DNA of 64,000 nucleotides from Streptomyces sp. Je 1-369 (lineage in GTDB: Bacteria; Actinomycetota; Actinomycetes; Streptomycetales; Streptomycetaceae): NCBI RefSeq assembly GCF_026810505.1, contig NZ_CP101750.1, forward strand, positions 2,199,448-2,263,447. The letters are read 5' to 3'. Under the pieces are notes generated by a model. The model was given only the letters and a program-made list of their open reading frames with translations, was not told the DNA's origin and did no database searches. The translations under genes and the position numbers were made by a program. The stretch's first letter is position 1. The number at the start of each line of letters is the position of its first letter. Shown piece by piece: positions 56,175-64,000 of this stretch.

Positions 56175-56732
56175 ATGAACGCCACTGCGCAGGACCGGCG
56201 TACGGCCGCCGTGTGGGCCGTCGTCAACAGCGACATCGGCCCGCTGCTGCTCGCCGCGACCGACGACGGACTGGTCACCGTGGGCTTCCATGCCAGGGAG
56301 GCGGTGCGCGAGAAGACCCTGGACCGGCTCGGCTCCCGCTTGGGCGCCGAGCCGGTCCACGCGCCGGACTCGCCCCTGCTCGCCGGGCCGACGGCGCAGC
56401 TCCGGGAGTACTTCGCGGGCGAGCGGCACGACTTCGAGCTGCCGCTCGACTGGTCCCTGGTCACCGGCTTCAACCGTCAGGTGCTGCGCGAACTCGCCTC
56501 CGGCGTGCCGTACGGCGCGGTGGTGGGCTATGGGGACCTCGCCCGCCGTGTCGGCAGTCCGGGCGCGGCCCAGGCCGTGGGTCTCGCGATGGGTGCCAAC
56601 CCGCTGCCGGTCGTGGTGCCGTGCCACCGCGTGGTGGAGAGCGACGGCGGAATCGGGGGCTTCGGAGGCGGCCTGGAGACCAAACGACAGCTGCTCGCTC
56701 TGGAAGGGGTGCTTCCCCAGCCACTGTTCTGA
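56175..56732 (+). CDS. ogt: Methylated-DNA--[protein]-cysteine S-methyltransferase
   Basis: 185 residues. It removes alkyl groups from O6-methylguanine in DNA by suicidal transfer to Cys150 in the motif VVPCHRVV. The recognition-helix region YGAVVGYGDLARRVGSPGAAQAVG (about 113-136, shown in part) and the closing GGIGGFGGGLETKRQLL are canonical for Ogt/MGMT. It is single-domain (no Ada N-terminus). Its promoter matches those of uvrA, uvrB and uvrC. Confidence 0.96.
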   Translation: MNATAQDRRTAAVWAVVNSDIGPLLLAATDDGLVTVGFHAREAVREKTLDRLGSRLGAEPVHAPDSPLLAGPTAQLREYFAGERHDFELPLDWSLVTGFNRQVLRELASGVPYGAVVGYGDLARRVGSPGAAQAVGLAMGANPLPVVVPCHRVVESDGGIGGFGGGLETKRQLLALEGVLPQPLF

Positions 56733-56812
56733 CCGGAGCCTGTCCGATCCGGCGAGAGCCTGGCCGACAGTTCTCTGTTTCGGACGTGCGAACGCCCTGG
56801 CACACTGCGTCA

Positions 56813-58075
56813 GTGACTTCGACCGTCGACGCCCCTGACATACCCGGCCCGGAGGCGCTCGCCGCCCTGCGCCGCCGCACGAACGCGGTACTGATCGCCA
56901 GTCAGATCCTGGGTGGCCTCGGAGTGCCGATCGGCATCGCCCTGGCTCCGATGCTGGCCACCGACGTGAGCGGGACGGAGGCACTGTCCGGCCTCGCGCC
57001 GACGGCCTCCGTGGCGGGCACGGCCGTCCTCTCCCTGCCGCTCGCCGCGCTGATGAACTCGCGCGGACGGCGCGCCGGACTCGTCCTCGCCTATGTGATC
57101 GGCGCGCTGGGCGCGGGACTCGTCGTGCTCGCCTCGGTCACCGAGAGCTTCGCGCTGCTGCTGCTCGGCATGGCGGCCTTCGGCGCGGGCTCACTTGCGA
57201 CACTGCAGGCGCGGTTCGCCGCGGCCGACCTCGTGGAGCCCGACCGGCGCGGGCGCGCCATCTCGCACGTCATCTGGGCCACGACGATCGGCTCCGTCCT
57301 CGGTCCGAACATCTCCGCGCCCGCGAGCCGGGTCTTCACCGACACCTCGATCCCCGAGGAGGCCGGTCCCTTCCTCTTCGCCGCCGGGATCTTCGCGGCC
57401 GCCGCCGTGGTGGTGGCGGTGCTCCTGCGGCCCGACCCGCTGCTCACGGCCCGTGCGCTGGCGCCCCAGGAGAGCGGGACCGCGCAGAGCCGCTCGCTGA
57501 AAGCCGGCATCGCGGCGGTGGCCGCCTCTCCGATGGCACGTCTCGCCCTCGTGACGGTGGCCGCCTCGCACACCGTGATGGTCTCGATCATGGTGATGAC
57601 CCCGGTCGACCTCGGGCACCACGGGGCCAGCCTGCAACTGGTCGGTCTGGTCATCAGCGGCCACATCGCGGGCATGTACGCGTTCTCGCCGGTCATGGGG
57701 TGGCTCGCCGACCGGTTCGGCAGGCTCTCCGTGATCGGGCTCGCGGTGGGGCTGCTGTGCTGCGCCGCGCTGCTCGCGGGCACGGCGGGGCCCAGCCACG
57801 GCCAGACCGCGGCCGGGCTCTTCCTGCTGGGCCTCGGGTGGTCCGCGGGCCTGGTCTCCGGCTCGGCGCTGCTCACCGACTCGGTGCCGCAGCCCGCACG
57901 GGCGGCCGTGCAGGGGCTCTCGGACCTGACGATGAACGCGGCGGCGGGCATCGGCGGTGCCGCCGCGGGTCTGATCGTCGCGCGCGCCAGTTACGGCTGG
58001 CTGAACCTGATCGGCGTCTGCGTGCTGCTGCCGATGGCCGCGCTCGCCGTGCGCAGGTCGCTCAAGAAGGCGTGA
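56813..58075 (+). CDS. MFS transporter
   Basis: 420 residues from GTG 56813 (VTSTVDAPDIPGPE), about 12 helices. The loop motif between helices 2 and 3 reads ALMNSRGRRAGLVLAY and its second-half counterpart MGWLADRFGRLSVIGLA. It resembles drug-efflux or sugar-type MFS proteins of unknown substrate. It starts 80 bp after ogt and may have its own promoter. A cupin gene is convergent, 27 bp away. Confidence 0.88.
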   Translation: MTSTVDAPDIPGPEALAALRRRTNAVLIASQILGGLGVPIGIALAPMLATDVSGTEALSGLAPTASVAGTAVLSLPLAALMNSRGRRAGLVLAYVIGALGAGLVVLASVTESFALLLLGMAAFGAGSLATLQARFAAADLVEPDRRGRAISHVIWATTIGSVLGPNISAPASRVFTDTSIPEEAGPFLFAAGIFAAAAVVVAVLLRPDPLLTARALAPQESGTAQSRSLKAGIAAVAASPMARLALVTVAASHTVMVSIMVMTPVDLGHHGASLQLVGLVISGHIAGMYAFSPVMGWLADRFGRLSVIGLAVGLLCCAALLAGTAGPSHGQTAAGLFLLGLGWSAGLVSGSALLTDSVPQPARAAVQGLSDLTMNAAAGIGGAAAGLIVARASYGWLNLIGVCVLLPMAALAVRRSLKKA

Positions 58076-58102
58076 GGCGGGAGGCCGGGGCGTGCGAGGC
58101 GG

Positions 58103-58468
58103 TCACGGGAGCGTGATGTGGTACGCCTTGCGCAGCGTCTCGTGCACCGTCCAGGTGGTGCGGTCGCCCTCGCGCAGCACGGCCGCGTCGCCCGGGCCGA
58201 TCTCCAGGGTGTCGCCGCCCTCGACCGCGACGGTGGCGCGGCCGCTGACGATCACGAAGAGTTCGTTGGCCTCGGTGTCGGTGACCACGCCCGGTGTGAT
58301 CTGCCAGATGCCGCGCAGCTGCTTGCCGTCGGCGGACTCCCACAGCACCTTGCCGGTCACGACCGGGTCTCCGGAGACGATCTGCGCCGGGTCGAGCGGC
58401 TCGGCCTCCAGCTCAACATCCGGAATGTGCACGGCAAAAGACGAAACAGTCTGATCATTCGTGGTCAT
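58103..58468 (-). CDS. Small cupin-domain protein
   Basis: 121 residues forming a single cupin barrel: GIWQITPGVVTDTEANELFV, IVSGRATVAVEGGDTLEIGPG and AAVLREGDRTTWTVHETLRK. It belongs to the '(S)-ureidoglycine aminohydrolase-like / DUF861-type' small cupins. The usual G(X)5HXH metal motif is replaced by a form without clear His pairs, so metal binding is doubtful. Function unknown. Confidence 0.85.
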   Translation of the reverse strand: MTTNDQTVSSFAVHIPDVELEAEPLDPAQIVSGDPVVTGKVLWESADGKQLRGIWQITPGVVTDTEANELFVIVSGRATVAVEGGDTLEIGPGDAAVLREGDRTTWTVHETLRKAYHITLP

Positions 58469-58576
58469 GGCCGGTCACCCTAGCCGCGGCCGGGAGGCCC
58501 CTCGGCAGCGGGGGTTTGACGCGAGGCAGCGCCCGCCAGGGATGAGGGGGAGACCCGACAGGCAGGAGGCAGACCC

Positions 58577-59482
58577 GTGCTGGTGGTGTCCGAAGAGGTG
58601 CGGACGGCGGTCGCGGAGCAACGCCCCGTGGTGGCCCTGGAGTCCACGATCATCGCGCACGGCCTGCCGCGGCCGCGCAATCTCCAGGTGGCCGAGGAGC
58701 TCGAAGCGGTCGTACGGGACGAAGGCGCCGTACCCGCGACGATCGCCGTACTGGACGGCGTCCCGCGCGTCGGCCTGACCAAGGACCAGTTGCAGCGCGT
58801 CGCGAACGACGACGGCATCCGCAAGCTGGGCCACCGCGATCTGCCCCTCGCCGTCGCGACGGCCGCGAGCGGGGCCACCACGGTGTCGGCGACGGCGCTG
58901 CTCGCCGCGCACGCGCGCGTGCGGGTGTTCGCCACGGGCGGGCTCGGCGGAGTGCACCGGCAGTGGACGCAGGCGCAGGACGAGTCGGCCGACCTCGGGC
59001 TGCTCGCCCGCACGAGGATCGCGGTGGTCTGCGCGGGCGTGAAGTCGATCCTGGACGTCGGGGCGACGCTGGAGCGCCTGGAGACGCTGGGCGTCGCCGT
59101 GGCGGGGTACGGGACCGACCGCTTCCCGGGCTTCTACCTTGCCGACTCCGGGCACCCGGTGGACTGGACGCTGCACACCCCAGGTGAGGTCGCCGAGGTG
59201 ATACGGGCCCAGGACGCGCTCGGCGGGCCCGACTCGGCGCTCATCGTGGCCAATCCGGTGCCGCGCGCCGAACAGCTCGATCCCGTGCTCCACGCGCGCG
59301 TGCTCGCCGAGGCGCTGGCGGCGTGCGAGGAGCAGGGCATCACGGGGCAGGCGATCACGCCGTTCCTGCTGGGCGAGTTGGTGCGGCGGACCGGGGGCGC
59401 GTCCCTGGAGGCGAACCTCGCGGCGGTCCGCGGCAACGTGCGGCTCGCGGGGCGCGTGGCGGCGGCCTGGACGGGGCGTTGA
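58577..59482 (+). CDS. psuG: Pseudouridine-5'-phosphate glycosidase
   Basis: 301 residues from GTG 58577. PsuG cleaves pseudouridine 5'-phosphate to uracil and ribose-5-phosphate. Diagnostic stretches: PVVALESTIIAHGLPRPRN (about 16-34), ATIAVLDGVPRVGL with the catalytic-site region, RVFATGGLGGVHR (about 116-128) and LEANLAAVRGNVRLA near the C-terminus. Its stop overlaps the next start (TTGA), pairing it with a pseudouridine-kinase-like gene. Confidence 0.95.
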   Translation: MLVVSEEVRTAVAEQRPVVALESTIIAHGLPRPRNLQVAEELEAVVRDEGAVPATIAVLDGVPRVGLTKDQLQRVANDDGIRKLGHRDLPLAVATAASGATTVSATALLAAHARVRVFATGGLGGVHRQWTQAQDESADLGLLARTRIAVVCAGVKSILDVGATLERLETLGVAVAGYGTDRFPGFYLADSGHPVDWTLHTPGEVAEVIRAQDALGGPDSALIVANPVPRAEQLDPVLHARVLAEALAACEEQGITGQAITPFLLGELVRRTGGASLEANLAAVRGNVRLAGRVAAAWTGR

Positions 59483-60417
59483 GCGTACGGGCGGCCGGGG
59501 TGGGCCTGGGCGGCGCGCTGCTGGTCGTGGGGGACGTCGTCACCGACATCGTGGCCCGGCACCGTACGGCGCTCGCACCGGGCACGGACACGGTGGCGGC
59601 GATCCGTACCGTGCCGGGTGGCGCGGGTGCCAACGTGGCCTGTTGGGCCGCGCATCGGGGCTGTCCCGATGTACGGCTCGTCGGCCGGGTCGGTGCGGAC
59701 TCGGCGGCGTGGCACGAAGCGGCTCTCACGCGCGCGGGGGTACGTTCCCGGCTCGTCGTCGACGCCGGGGCGCCGACGGGGACGGTGATCTGTCTGGTGG
59801 ACGGAGGCGCCGCGGCGGAGCGGACGTTCCTCACGGACAGCGGCGCCGCGCTGCGGCTCTCCCCCGCCGACTGGTCACCCCGGGACCTCGACGGCGTGGC
59901 CCTGCTGCACCTCTCCGGCTACCTGTTCTTCGCGGAGCCGAGCCGGGCGGCGGCCCGAGCGGCGCTGTCGGCGGCCCGCGCGCGTGGGGTGCCGGTGAGC
60001 GTGGATCCCGCGTCGGCGGGGTTCCTCGCGGAGACCGGCCCTGAACGGTTCCTGTCGGCGGTGGACGGAGTGGCGGTGCTCCTGCCGAGCCGCGACGAGG
60101 CGCGGCTCCTGACCGGCCTCCTCGACCCGGCCGACGCGGCGGCACAGCTGAGCCGCCGCTTCCCGGCCGTGGTGGTCAAGCTGGGCGCGGACGGAGCGCT
60201 GGTGGCCCGGAACGGCACGGTCCTGCACCGGCTCCCCGCACCCCGCGCACGGGCCCGCGACTCGACGGGCGCGGGTGACGCCTTCACCGGCGCATTCCTG
60301 GCCGCCCGCCTGACCGGCGCGGATCTGCGTGAGGCGACGGCGGAGGGGTGTGACGCGGGGGCCCGAGCGGTGGAACGGACCGGCGGCAGACCTCCGGACC
60401 CGGCGACGGCGGCGTAA
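59479..60417 (+). CDS. PfkB-family kinase, probable pseudouridine kinase
   Basis: 312 residues from TTG 59479, which overlaps the psuG stop and has GACGGGG just upstream. PfkB motifs: RTVPGGAGANVACWAAHRG (about 44-62) and DSTGAGDAFTGAFLAARL (about 259-276). Paired with psuG, it most likely phosphorylates pseudouridine to the 5'-phosphate, completing a two-step route returning pseudouridine to uracil and ribose-5-phosphate. Specificity rests on context. Confidence 0.85.
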   Translation: MSVRAAGVGLGGALLVVGDVVTDIVARHRTALAPGTDTVAAIRTVPGGAGANVACWAAHRGCPDVRLVGRVGADSAAWHEAALTRAGVRSRLVVDAGAPTGTVICLVDGGAAAERTFLTDSGAALRLSPADWSPRDLDGVALLHLSGYLFFAEPSRAAARAALSAARARGVPVSVDPASAGFLAETGPERFLSAVDGVAVLLPSRDEARLLTGLLDPADAAAQLSRRFPAVVVKLGADGALVARNGTVLHRLPAPRARARDSTGAGDAFTGAFLAARLTGADLREATAEGCDAGARAVERTGGRPPDPATAA

Positions 60418-60450
60418 CCCCGTACACCCCGAAGAGCCCCCCACCTGCCC

Positions 60451-61299
60451 CTACGCCTTCTTCCCCCAAGCCGAGATCAGCGGTGCCGTCGTCACGTCCA
60501 GGGTGCCTGTTGCCACCGTCGACACGTGGTCGTCGATGTCCTCCGGCGTGGCCAGGCCCGACGCGGTGAGGTCCGGGCGCAGGTGTTGGAGCGTTGCTGT
60601 TTCCAGGGCCGCGGCGGCCGGGGAGGCCAGGGGGAAGTACACGTCGGACGCCACTTGGCGCAGGCCCGCGTCGCGCAGGAGGCGGGGCAGGCGGCGTCCG
60701 TACGTGAGGTCCGTGCCGCGCTCCGTGAGGAGGGCGTGCACCCCGTGGCGCAGCCGGTTCGCCGCCTCCTGGGCGGGACCGTGCTCATCGGGGCAGGCCA
60801 GCGGCTGGAGCGCGGGATCGGGTTCCTCGATGAGGAGCCTGCCGCCGGGCCGCAGCGCCCTGAGCATCGAGGCCAGCGCCCGCTCCCGGTCGGCCACGTC
60901 GGCGAGGACGAGCCGCGCGTGCACGAGGTCGAAGCCGCCCGCGGGCGGCGGGTCGGCCGCGACGTCGTGGATCCGCACCTCCAGGGGCGAGCGCGCGGCA
61001 CGCGTCTGCCAGGAGATGTCGATGTCGGTCGCAAGGACCCGCCCCGTGGGCCCGACCCGCTTGGCGAGCCAGGAGATCACGGACGTGCCGCCCGCCCCGA
61101 CCTCCCAGCAGCGCCAGCCCGGCCCGATGCCGAGGCGCTCGACGTGGCCGAAGGTCGTGGCGTCGAAGAGCGCGGCGAACGCGTCGGAGCACGTCCGCGC
61201 CCCGGACGACCGGGAGTCGGAGAGCTGACGGTGGTCGGAGAGCTGACGGGGGCCTGCGTACTGCCGGGGGTCGAGGAGATGACCGTCGATTCGCGTCAT
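60451..61299 (-). CDS. SAM-dependent methyltransferase
   Basis: 282 residues from ATG 61299. Class I Rossmann motifs: motif I CWEVGAGGTSVISWLA (about 63-78), RVLATDIDISW (about 88-98), motif II/III region FDLVHARLVLADV (about 125-137) and LRPGGRLLIEEPDP. The N-terminus contains two copies of a 16-bp unit (61216-61231 and 61234-61249) encoding repeated QLSD. Substrate unknown. It is convergent with the pseudouridine-kinase-like gene. Confidence 0.87.
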   Translation of the reverse strand: MTRIDGHLLDPRQYAGPRQLSDHRQLSDSRSSGARTCSDAFAALFDATTFGHVERLGIGPGWRCWEVGAGGTSVISWLAKRVGPTGRVLATDIDISWQTRAARSPLEVRIHDVAADPPPAGGFDLVHARLVLADVADRERALASMLRALRPGGRLLIEEPDPALQPLACPDEHGPAQEAANRLRHGVHALLTERGTDLTYGRRLPRLLRDAGLRQVASDVYFPLASPAAAALETATLQHLRPDLTASGLATPEDIDDHVSTVATGTLDVTTAPLISAWGKKA

Positions 61300-61446
61300 G
61301 CCGCGATCATCCCAAGTTGTCCTGCTTGCTCCTGGGAGGCAGAACCGGACAATCCGGAACGGAGTCCTCCGTTCCCCCAGGCCTTGGCGAGCCGTCGCAC
61401 CGTACTGGCAGACTGGCACGCCAAATCGTCGGTGCGAGGAGACCAC

Positions 61447-62592
61447 ATGTCGATGGCAGGCAATCTGCGCAAGGTGACCGGCCTGCGCAAGGTCGGCGGC
61501 CTGCGCGGGGTCGGCGGCCTGCGGAAGGTCGCCCGGCTGGCCCGCCGCGGCACACGTGTCGACCTGAGCCACCCGGCCCGCTCCCCGCTGGGCTCGTCGG
61601 TGGTGAACTGCGTGACGTATCGCGAGGGGGTGCGCCAGCCGCCGGGCCGCGACCTGGTCGACTCCGTGAAGCGCATCCGCAAGACCGGTGACGGCTTCGT
61701 CTGGCTGGGGCTGCACGAACCGACGGAGGACGAGTTCGCCGACATCGCCGACCTCTTCGGCCTGCACCCCCTGGCCGTCGAGGACGCGGTCCACGCACAC
61801 CAGCGCCCGAAGGTGGAGCGGTACGACCAGACGCTGTTCGCCGTCTTCAAGACGGTCTGCTACGTGGAACACACCGAACTGACCGCGACCAGCGAGGTGG
61901 TGGACACCGGCGAGATCATGGTCTTCGTCGGCCGGGATTTCGTCATCACGGTCCGGCATGGCAGGCACGGCTCGCTCGGCCCGATGCGCGAGGAGCTGGA
62001 GTCCTCACCCGAGCAGCTCGCCCAGGGCCCGGCCGCCGTGCTGCACGCCCTCGCGGACCACGTCGTGGACGGTTATCTCGAGGCGACGGACGCCGTGCAG
62101 TCGGACATCGACCAGGTCGAGACCGCCGTGTTCGCCCCGGACGGCGCCCGGACCGACCCCGGCCGCATCTACCAGCTCAAGCGCGAACTGCTCGAACTGA
62201 AGCGGGCGGTGGTGCCGCTGGGCCGCCCGCTCCAGGTGCTCGCCACCCAGCCGATGCGCGTCATCGCCCCGGAGATACAGGCGTATTTCCGGGACGTCGA
62301 CGACCACCTGAAGCGCGCCACCGAACAGATCGCCGCCTTCGACGAGTTGCTGAACTCGATCCTCCAGGCGCACCTGGCCCAGGTGACGGTCGCGCAGAAC
62401 GAGGACATGCGGAAGATCACCGCATGGGCGGCGGTCATCGCGGTGCCGACGATGGTCTGCGGCATGTACGGCATGAACTTCGACCACATGCCGGAGCTGC
62501 ACTGGCAGTTCGGCTATCCGATGGTCATGTCCTTGATCGCGGTGGCCTGTGTGGCGCTGTACCGCGGCTTCCGGAGGAACGGCTGGCTCTGA
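61447..62592 (+). CDS. corA: CorA-family magnesium/cobalt transporter
   Basis: 381 residues from ATG 61447. A cytoplasmic alpha/beta funnel and long helix, then two C-terminal helices, the first ending in the selectivity motif Y-G-M-N-F (MVCGMYGMNFDHMPEL) and the last near the very C-terminus. It forms homopentamers importing Mg2+. The N-terminus carries a tandem LRKVxG repeat (residues about 6-29) that is basic, amphipathic and unusual for the family. Confidence 0.95.
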   Translation: MSMAGNLRKVTGLRKVGGLRGVGGLRKVARLARRGTRVDLSHPARSPLGSSVVNCVTYREGVRQPPGRDLVDSVKRIRKTGDGFVWLGLHEPTEDEFADIADLFGLHPLAVEDAVHAHQRPKVERYDQTLFAVFKTVCYVEHTELTATSEVVDTGEIMVFVGRDFVITVRHGRHGSLGPMREELESSPEQLAQGPAAVLHALADHVVDGYLEATDAVQSDIDQVETAVFAPDGARTDPGRIYQLKRELLELKRAVVPLGRPLQVLATQPMRVIAPEIQAYFRDVDDHLKRATEQIAAFDELLNSILQAHLAQVTVAQNEDMRKITAWAAVIAVPTMVCGMYGMNFDHMPELHWQFGYPMVMSLIAVACVALYRGFRRNGWL

Positions 62593-62624
62593 GGCGTCGC
62601 CCCTGGCCCGGCGAGCCGCCGACG

Positions 62625-63044
62625 TCACCCCTTGGCGTACACGCTCTCGACCCAGCCCGCGAGCTGGTCGTCGGTCAGGTGGACGGCCAGATCGGCCTCG
62701 CTGATCATGCCGACGAGCCGCTTGTTCTCGATCACCGGCAGCCTGCGGATCCGGTGGCCCTCCATCTCCCGCAGGACCGCGTCGACGTCGGCGCTCGCGT
62801 CGATCCAGCGCGGGGTGCCCTTGGCCATGTCGCCCGCGGTGATCCGGGACGGGTCGTGGCCCTTCGCCACACAGCCGACGACGATGTCGCGGTCGGTGAG
62901 GATGCCGCAGAGCCGTTCGTTCTCGTCGCTGATGGGCAGGGCGCCCACGTCGAGTTCACTCATCAGCTGCGCGGCGCGGTCCAGGGTCTCGTGCCTGGGT
63001 ATCCACTGGGCACCCCGGTGCATGATGTCTCCGGCGGTGGTCAT
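62625..63044 (-). CDS. CBS-pair domain protein
   Basis: 139 residues from ATG 63044, with GGAGG five bases upstream. Two CBS motifs, about 8-58 (ALPISDENERLCGILTDRDI) and 75-128 (RRLPVIENKRLVGMISEADL), make one Bateman module and nothing else. Such stand-alone CBS pairs bind adenine nucleotides and are common in Streptomyces stress and dormancy-type regulons; the partner is unknown. It is convergent with corA. Confidence 0.92.
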   Translation of the reverse strand: MTTAGDIMHRGAQWIPRHETLDRAAQLMSELDVGALPISDENERLCGILTDRDIVVGCVAKGHDPSRITAGDMAKGTPRWIDASADVDAVLREMEGHRIRRLPVIENKRLVGMISEADLAVHLTDDQLAGWVESVYAKG

Positions 63045-63154
63045 CACTACCTCCCGTTGCCGGGCAGTGTCCGGAGCGGCGACGCGAGGGCGCGCCTGGT
63101 CCCGGCCCTCCCCATTGTTGCGGCGGGCCGACCCGCACGCATCCGGAGTCCCCC

Positions 63155-63814
63155 TCACCCCGCTCGCCCGCTCCACGCCGGATGCCGCGGGTCGTCCGCG
63201 CGTACGACCACATCAGCCGTCGCCGCGGGGTCGACCTCCGACTCGTACCGTTCGAAGGCCGGCAGGGTCCACCGGTCACCCTCCGGCGTGCGCCGCGCCA
63301 GGGCCCCCGGCGAGAGCCGCACGTGCAGGGTCAGGTCGAACGGGAACCAGTGGCCGAGCAGCAGCGGGCCGTGCAGCAACAGCAGGCCGCCGGGCGGCAG
63401 CCGCACGTACGGGCTGCGGGTCGCCCGGTCGGCCACCGGGTCCCACAGGTCGGGCAGGACCCGCCCCGTGCCGCCGGGGTCGAGCGGCCCGAAGACCTCG
63501 CGCCAGAGCGCGCCGGTGTCGAACCAGCCGCTGTAGTACGCCTCCACGTCCTCGTGGCCGTACTCGAACCGCAGCGACGCGGGCCGCAGGAAGCCCTCCG
63601 TGCCGACCACGAGGGCGCTGCGCCCCCGCACCCGCAGCGCGTCGGCCACCCGGCGCGCCAGCTCACCGGTCCCGCCGATGCCGCCCGCGCCACCGGCCGG
63701 TGCCCCGTCGAAGGCGATGCGCGGCCAGGAGCCCCCGTCGGCCGTCTTCAGGCCGAGCAGTCGGTCGGCGAGCGTGTCGGCCAGTCGTTCCCAGGTGATC
63801 GGTTCGAGTCGCAC
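63155..63814 (-). CDS. Uridine-kinase-like protein without a standard P-loop
   Basis: 219 residues from GTG 63814 (VRLEPITWERLADTLADRL). The fold and motifs resemble actinobacterial 'uridine kinase' proteins: RIAFDGAPAGG where the Walker A should be, LRFEYGHEDVEAYYSGWFD, and LHGPLLLGHWFPFDLTLHV. The lysine of GxxxxGK[ST] is missing (the loop reads GAPAGGAGGIGGTGE), so kinase activity is doubtful. The gene lies upstream of the CBS gene (110 bp). Confidence 0.75.
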   Translation of the reverse strand: MRLEPITWERLADTLADRLLGLKTADGGSWPRIAFDGAPAGGAGGIGGTGELARRVADALRVRGRSALVVGTEGFLRPASLRFEYGHEDVEAYYSGWFDTGALWREVFGPLDPGGTGRVLPDLWDPVADRATRSPYVRLPPGGLLLLHGPLLLGHWFPFDLTLHVRLSPGALARRTPEGDRWTLPAFERYESEVDPAATADVVVRADDPRHPAWSGRAG

Positions 63815-63902
63815 GGGCCCATGATGCCGCGCGGGAGCGGAGCCACGGCTTCGCGGGGAGCGGGGCCGCTTCGTCGGGCGCGGTCCCGGGGATGAACAGG
63901 AC

Positions 63903-64000
63903 ATGGCAAGACCACCCGGCACTTCCGCCGCCCCCACCGGCCCTGCCGCTCCCACCGGCCCCCTGGTCGTCCAGCCGTTGAAGCGGCGGCGCTGCGCGGA
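63903..64000 (+). CDS. Start of an unidentified gene (truncated by window edge)
   Basis: An ATG at 63903, with AACAGG just upstream, opens a frame to the window end (MARPPGTSAAPTGPAAPTGP, then LVVQPLKRRRC). Only 32 codons are visible. Codon bias and the divergent position from the uridine-kinase-like gene support a real gene, but no family can be named. Confidence 0.4.
   Translation, partial: MARPPGTSAAPTGPAAPTGPLVVQPLKRRRCA

Overview
The window is chromosomal core DNA of a Streptomyces species. GC is very high with strong third-position GC bias, GTG and TTG starts are frequent, and the content is typically actinobacterial: WhiA, an RbpA-family protein, SufR, OpcA and mycothiol-dependent enzymes. 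The order suf - ctaA/ctaB - tkt-tal-zwf-opcA-pgl - pgi - secG-tpiA-pgk-gap - whiA-yvcK-rapZ-uvrC - uvrA - uvrB - glpQ matches what I remember of the Streptomyces coelicolor core. I see no insertion sequence, prophage, CRISPR array, tRNA or rRNA gene.

Region by region: (1) 1-4171, minus: the suf iron-sulfur operon (sufR-sufB-sufD-Rieske-sufC), with sufC cut by the window edge. A divergent AAC(3)-like gene and a two-gene ABC exporter follow, with an IdeR/DmdR-like iron box between the two groups. (2) 6.8-10.5 kb: haem A synthesis (ctaA, ctaB) around an amidohydrolase. (3) 10.9-24 kb: central carbon metabolism. tkt-tal-zwf-opcA-pgl run on plus; pgi, rbpB-like, secG, tpiA, pgk and gap run on minus. 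(4) 24-32.3 kb, minus: a large secreted M14 carboxypeptidase, then the translationally coupled whiA/yvcK/rapZ/uvrC group. (5) 32.3-37.4 kb: an envelope module with an ECF sigma factor, a membrane protein carrying a catalytically dead L,D-transpeptidase-like domain, a divergent L,D-transpeptidase lipoprotein, a secreted papain-like cysteine protease with a membrane partner, and an XRE-type regulator. (6) 37.4-46.6 kb: Tat Rieske protein, sugar kinase, enoyl-CoA hydratase, uvrA, a mycothiol-dependent enzyme, an MBL hydrolase, aroQ and an MFS transporter. (7) 46.6-51.6 kb: a metal/Ter stress block (chaA, terC behind a yybP-ykoY manganese riboswitch, a TerD-FtsK-like fusion, and terD). (8) 51.8-64 kb: uvrB, an MHYT protein, glpQ, ogt, an MFS transporter, cupin, psuG with a pseudouridine-kinase-like gene, a methyltransferase, corA, a CBS protein, a uridine-kinase-like protein, and the start of one more gene.

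The strongest joint signal is regulatory. uvrA, uvrB, uvrC and ogt, scattered over 24 kb, each carry the same promoter (TTGTCRGTG-N8-TAnnnT, with CTGTCGGTG at uvrC). This is the RecA/LexA-independent DNA-damage promoter that depends on PafBC in mycobacteria. At uvrB, uvrC and ogt the -10 element lies 6-7 nt before the ATG, predicting leaderless mRNAs. The most unusual protein system is the ECF sigma / dead-transpeptidase / live-transpeptidase trio at 32.36-34.62 kb. The most mechanistically readable RNA element is the terC riboswitch, whose P1 3' strand is exactly complementary to the terC Shine-Dalgarno region.
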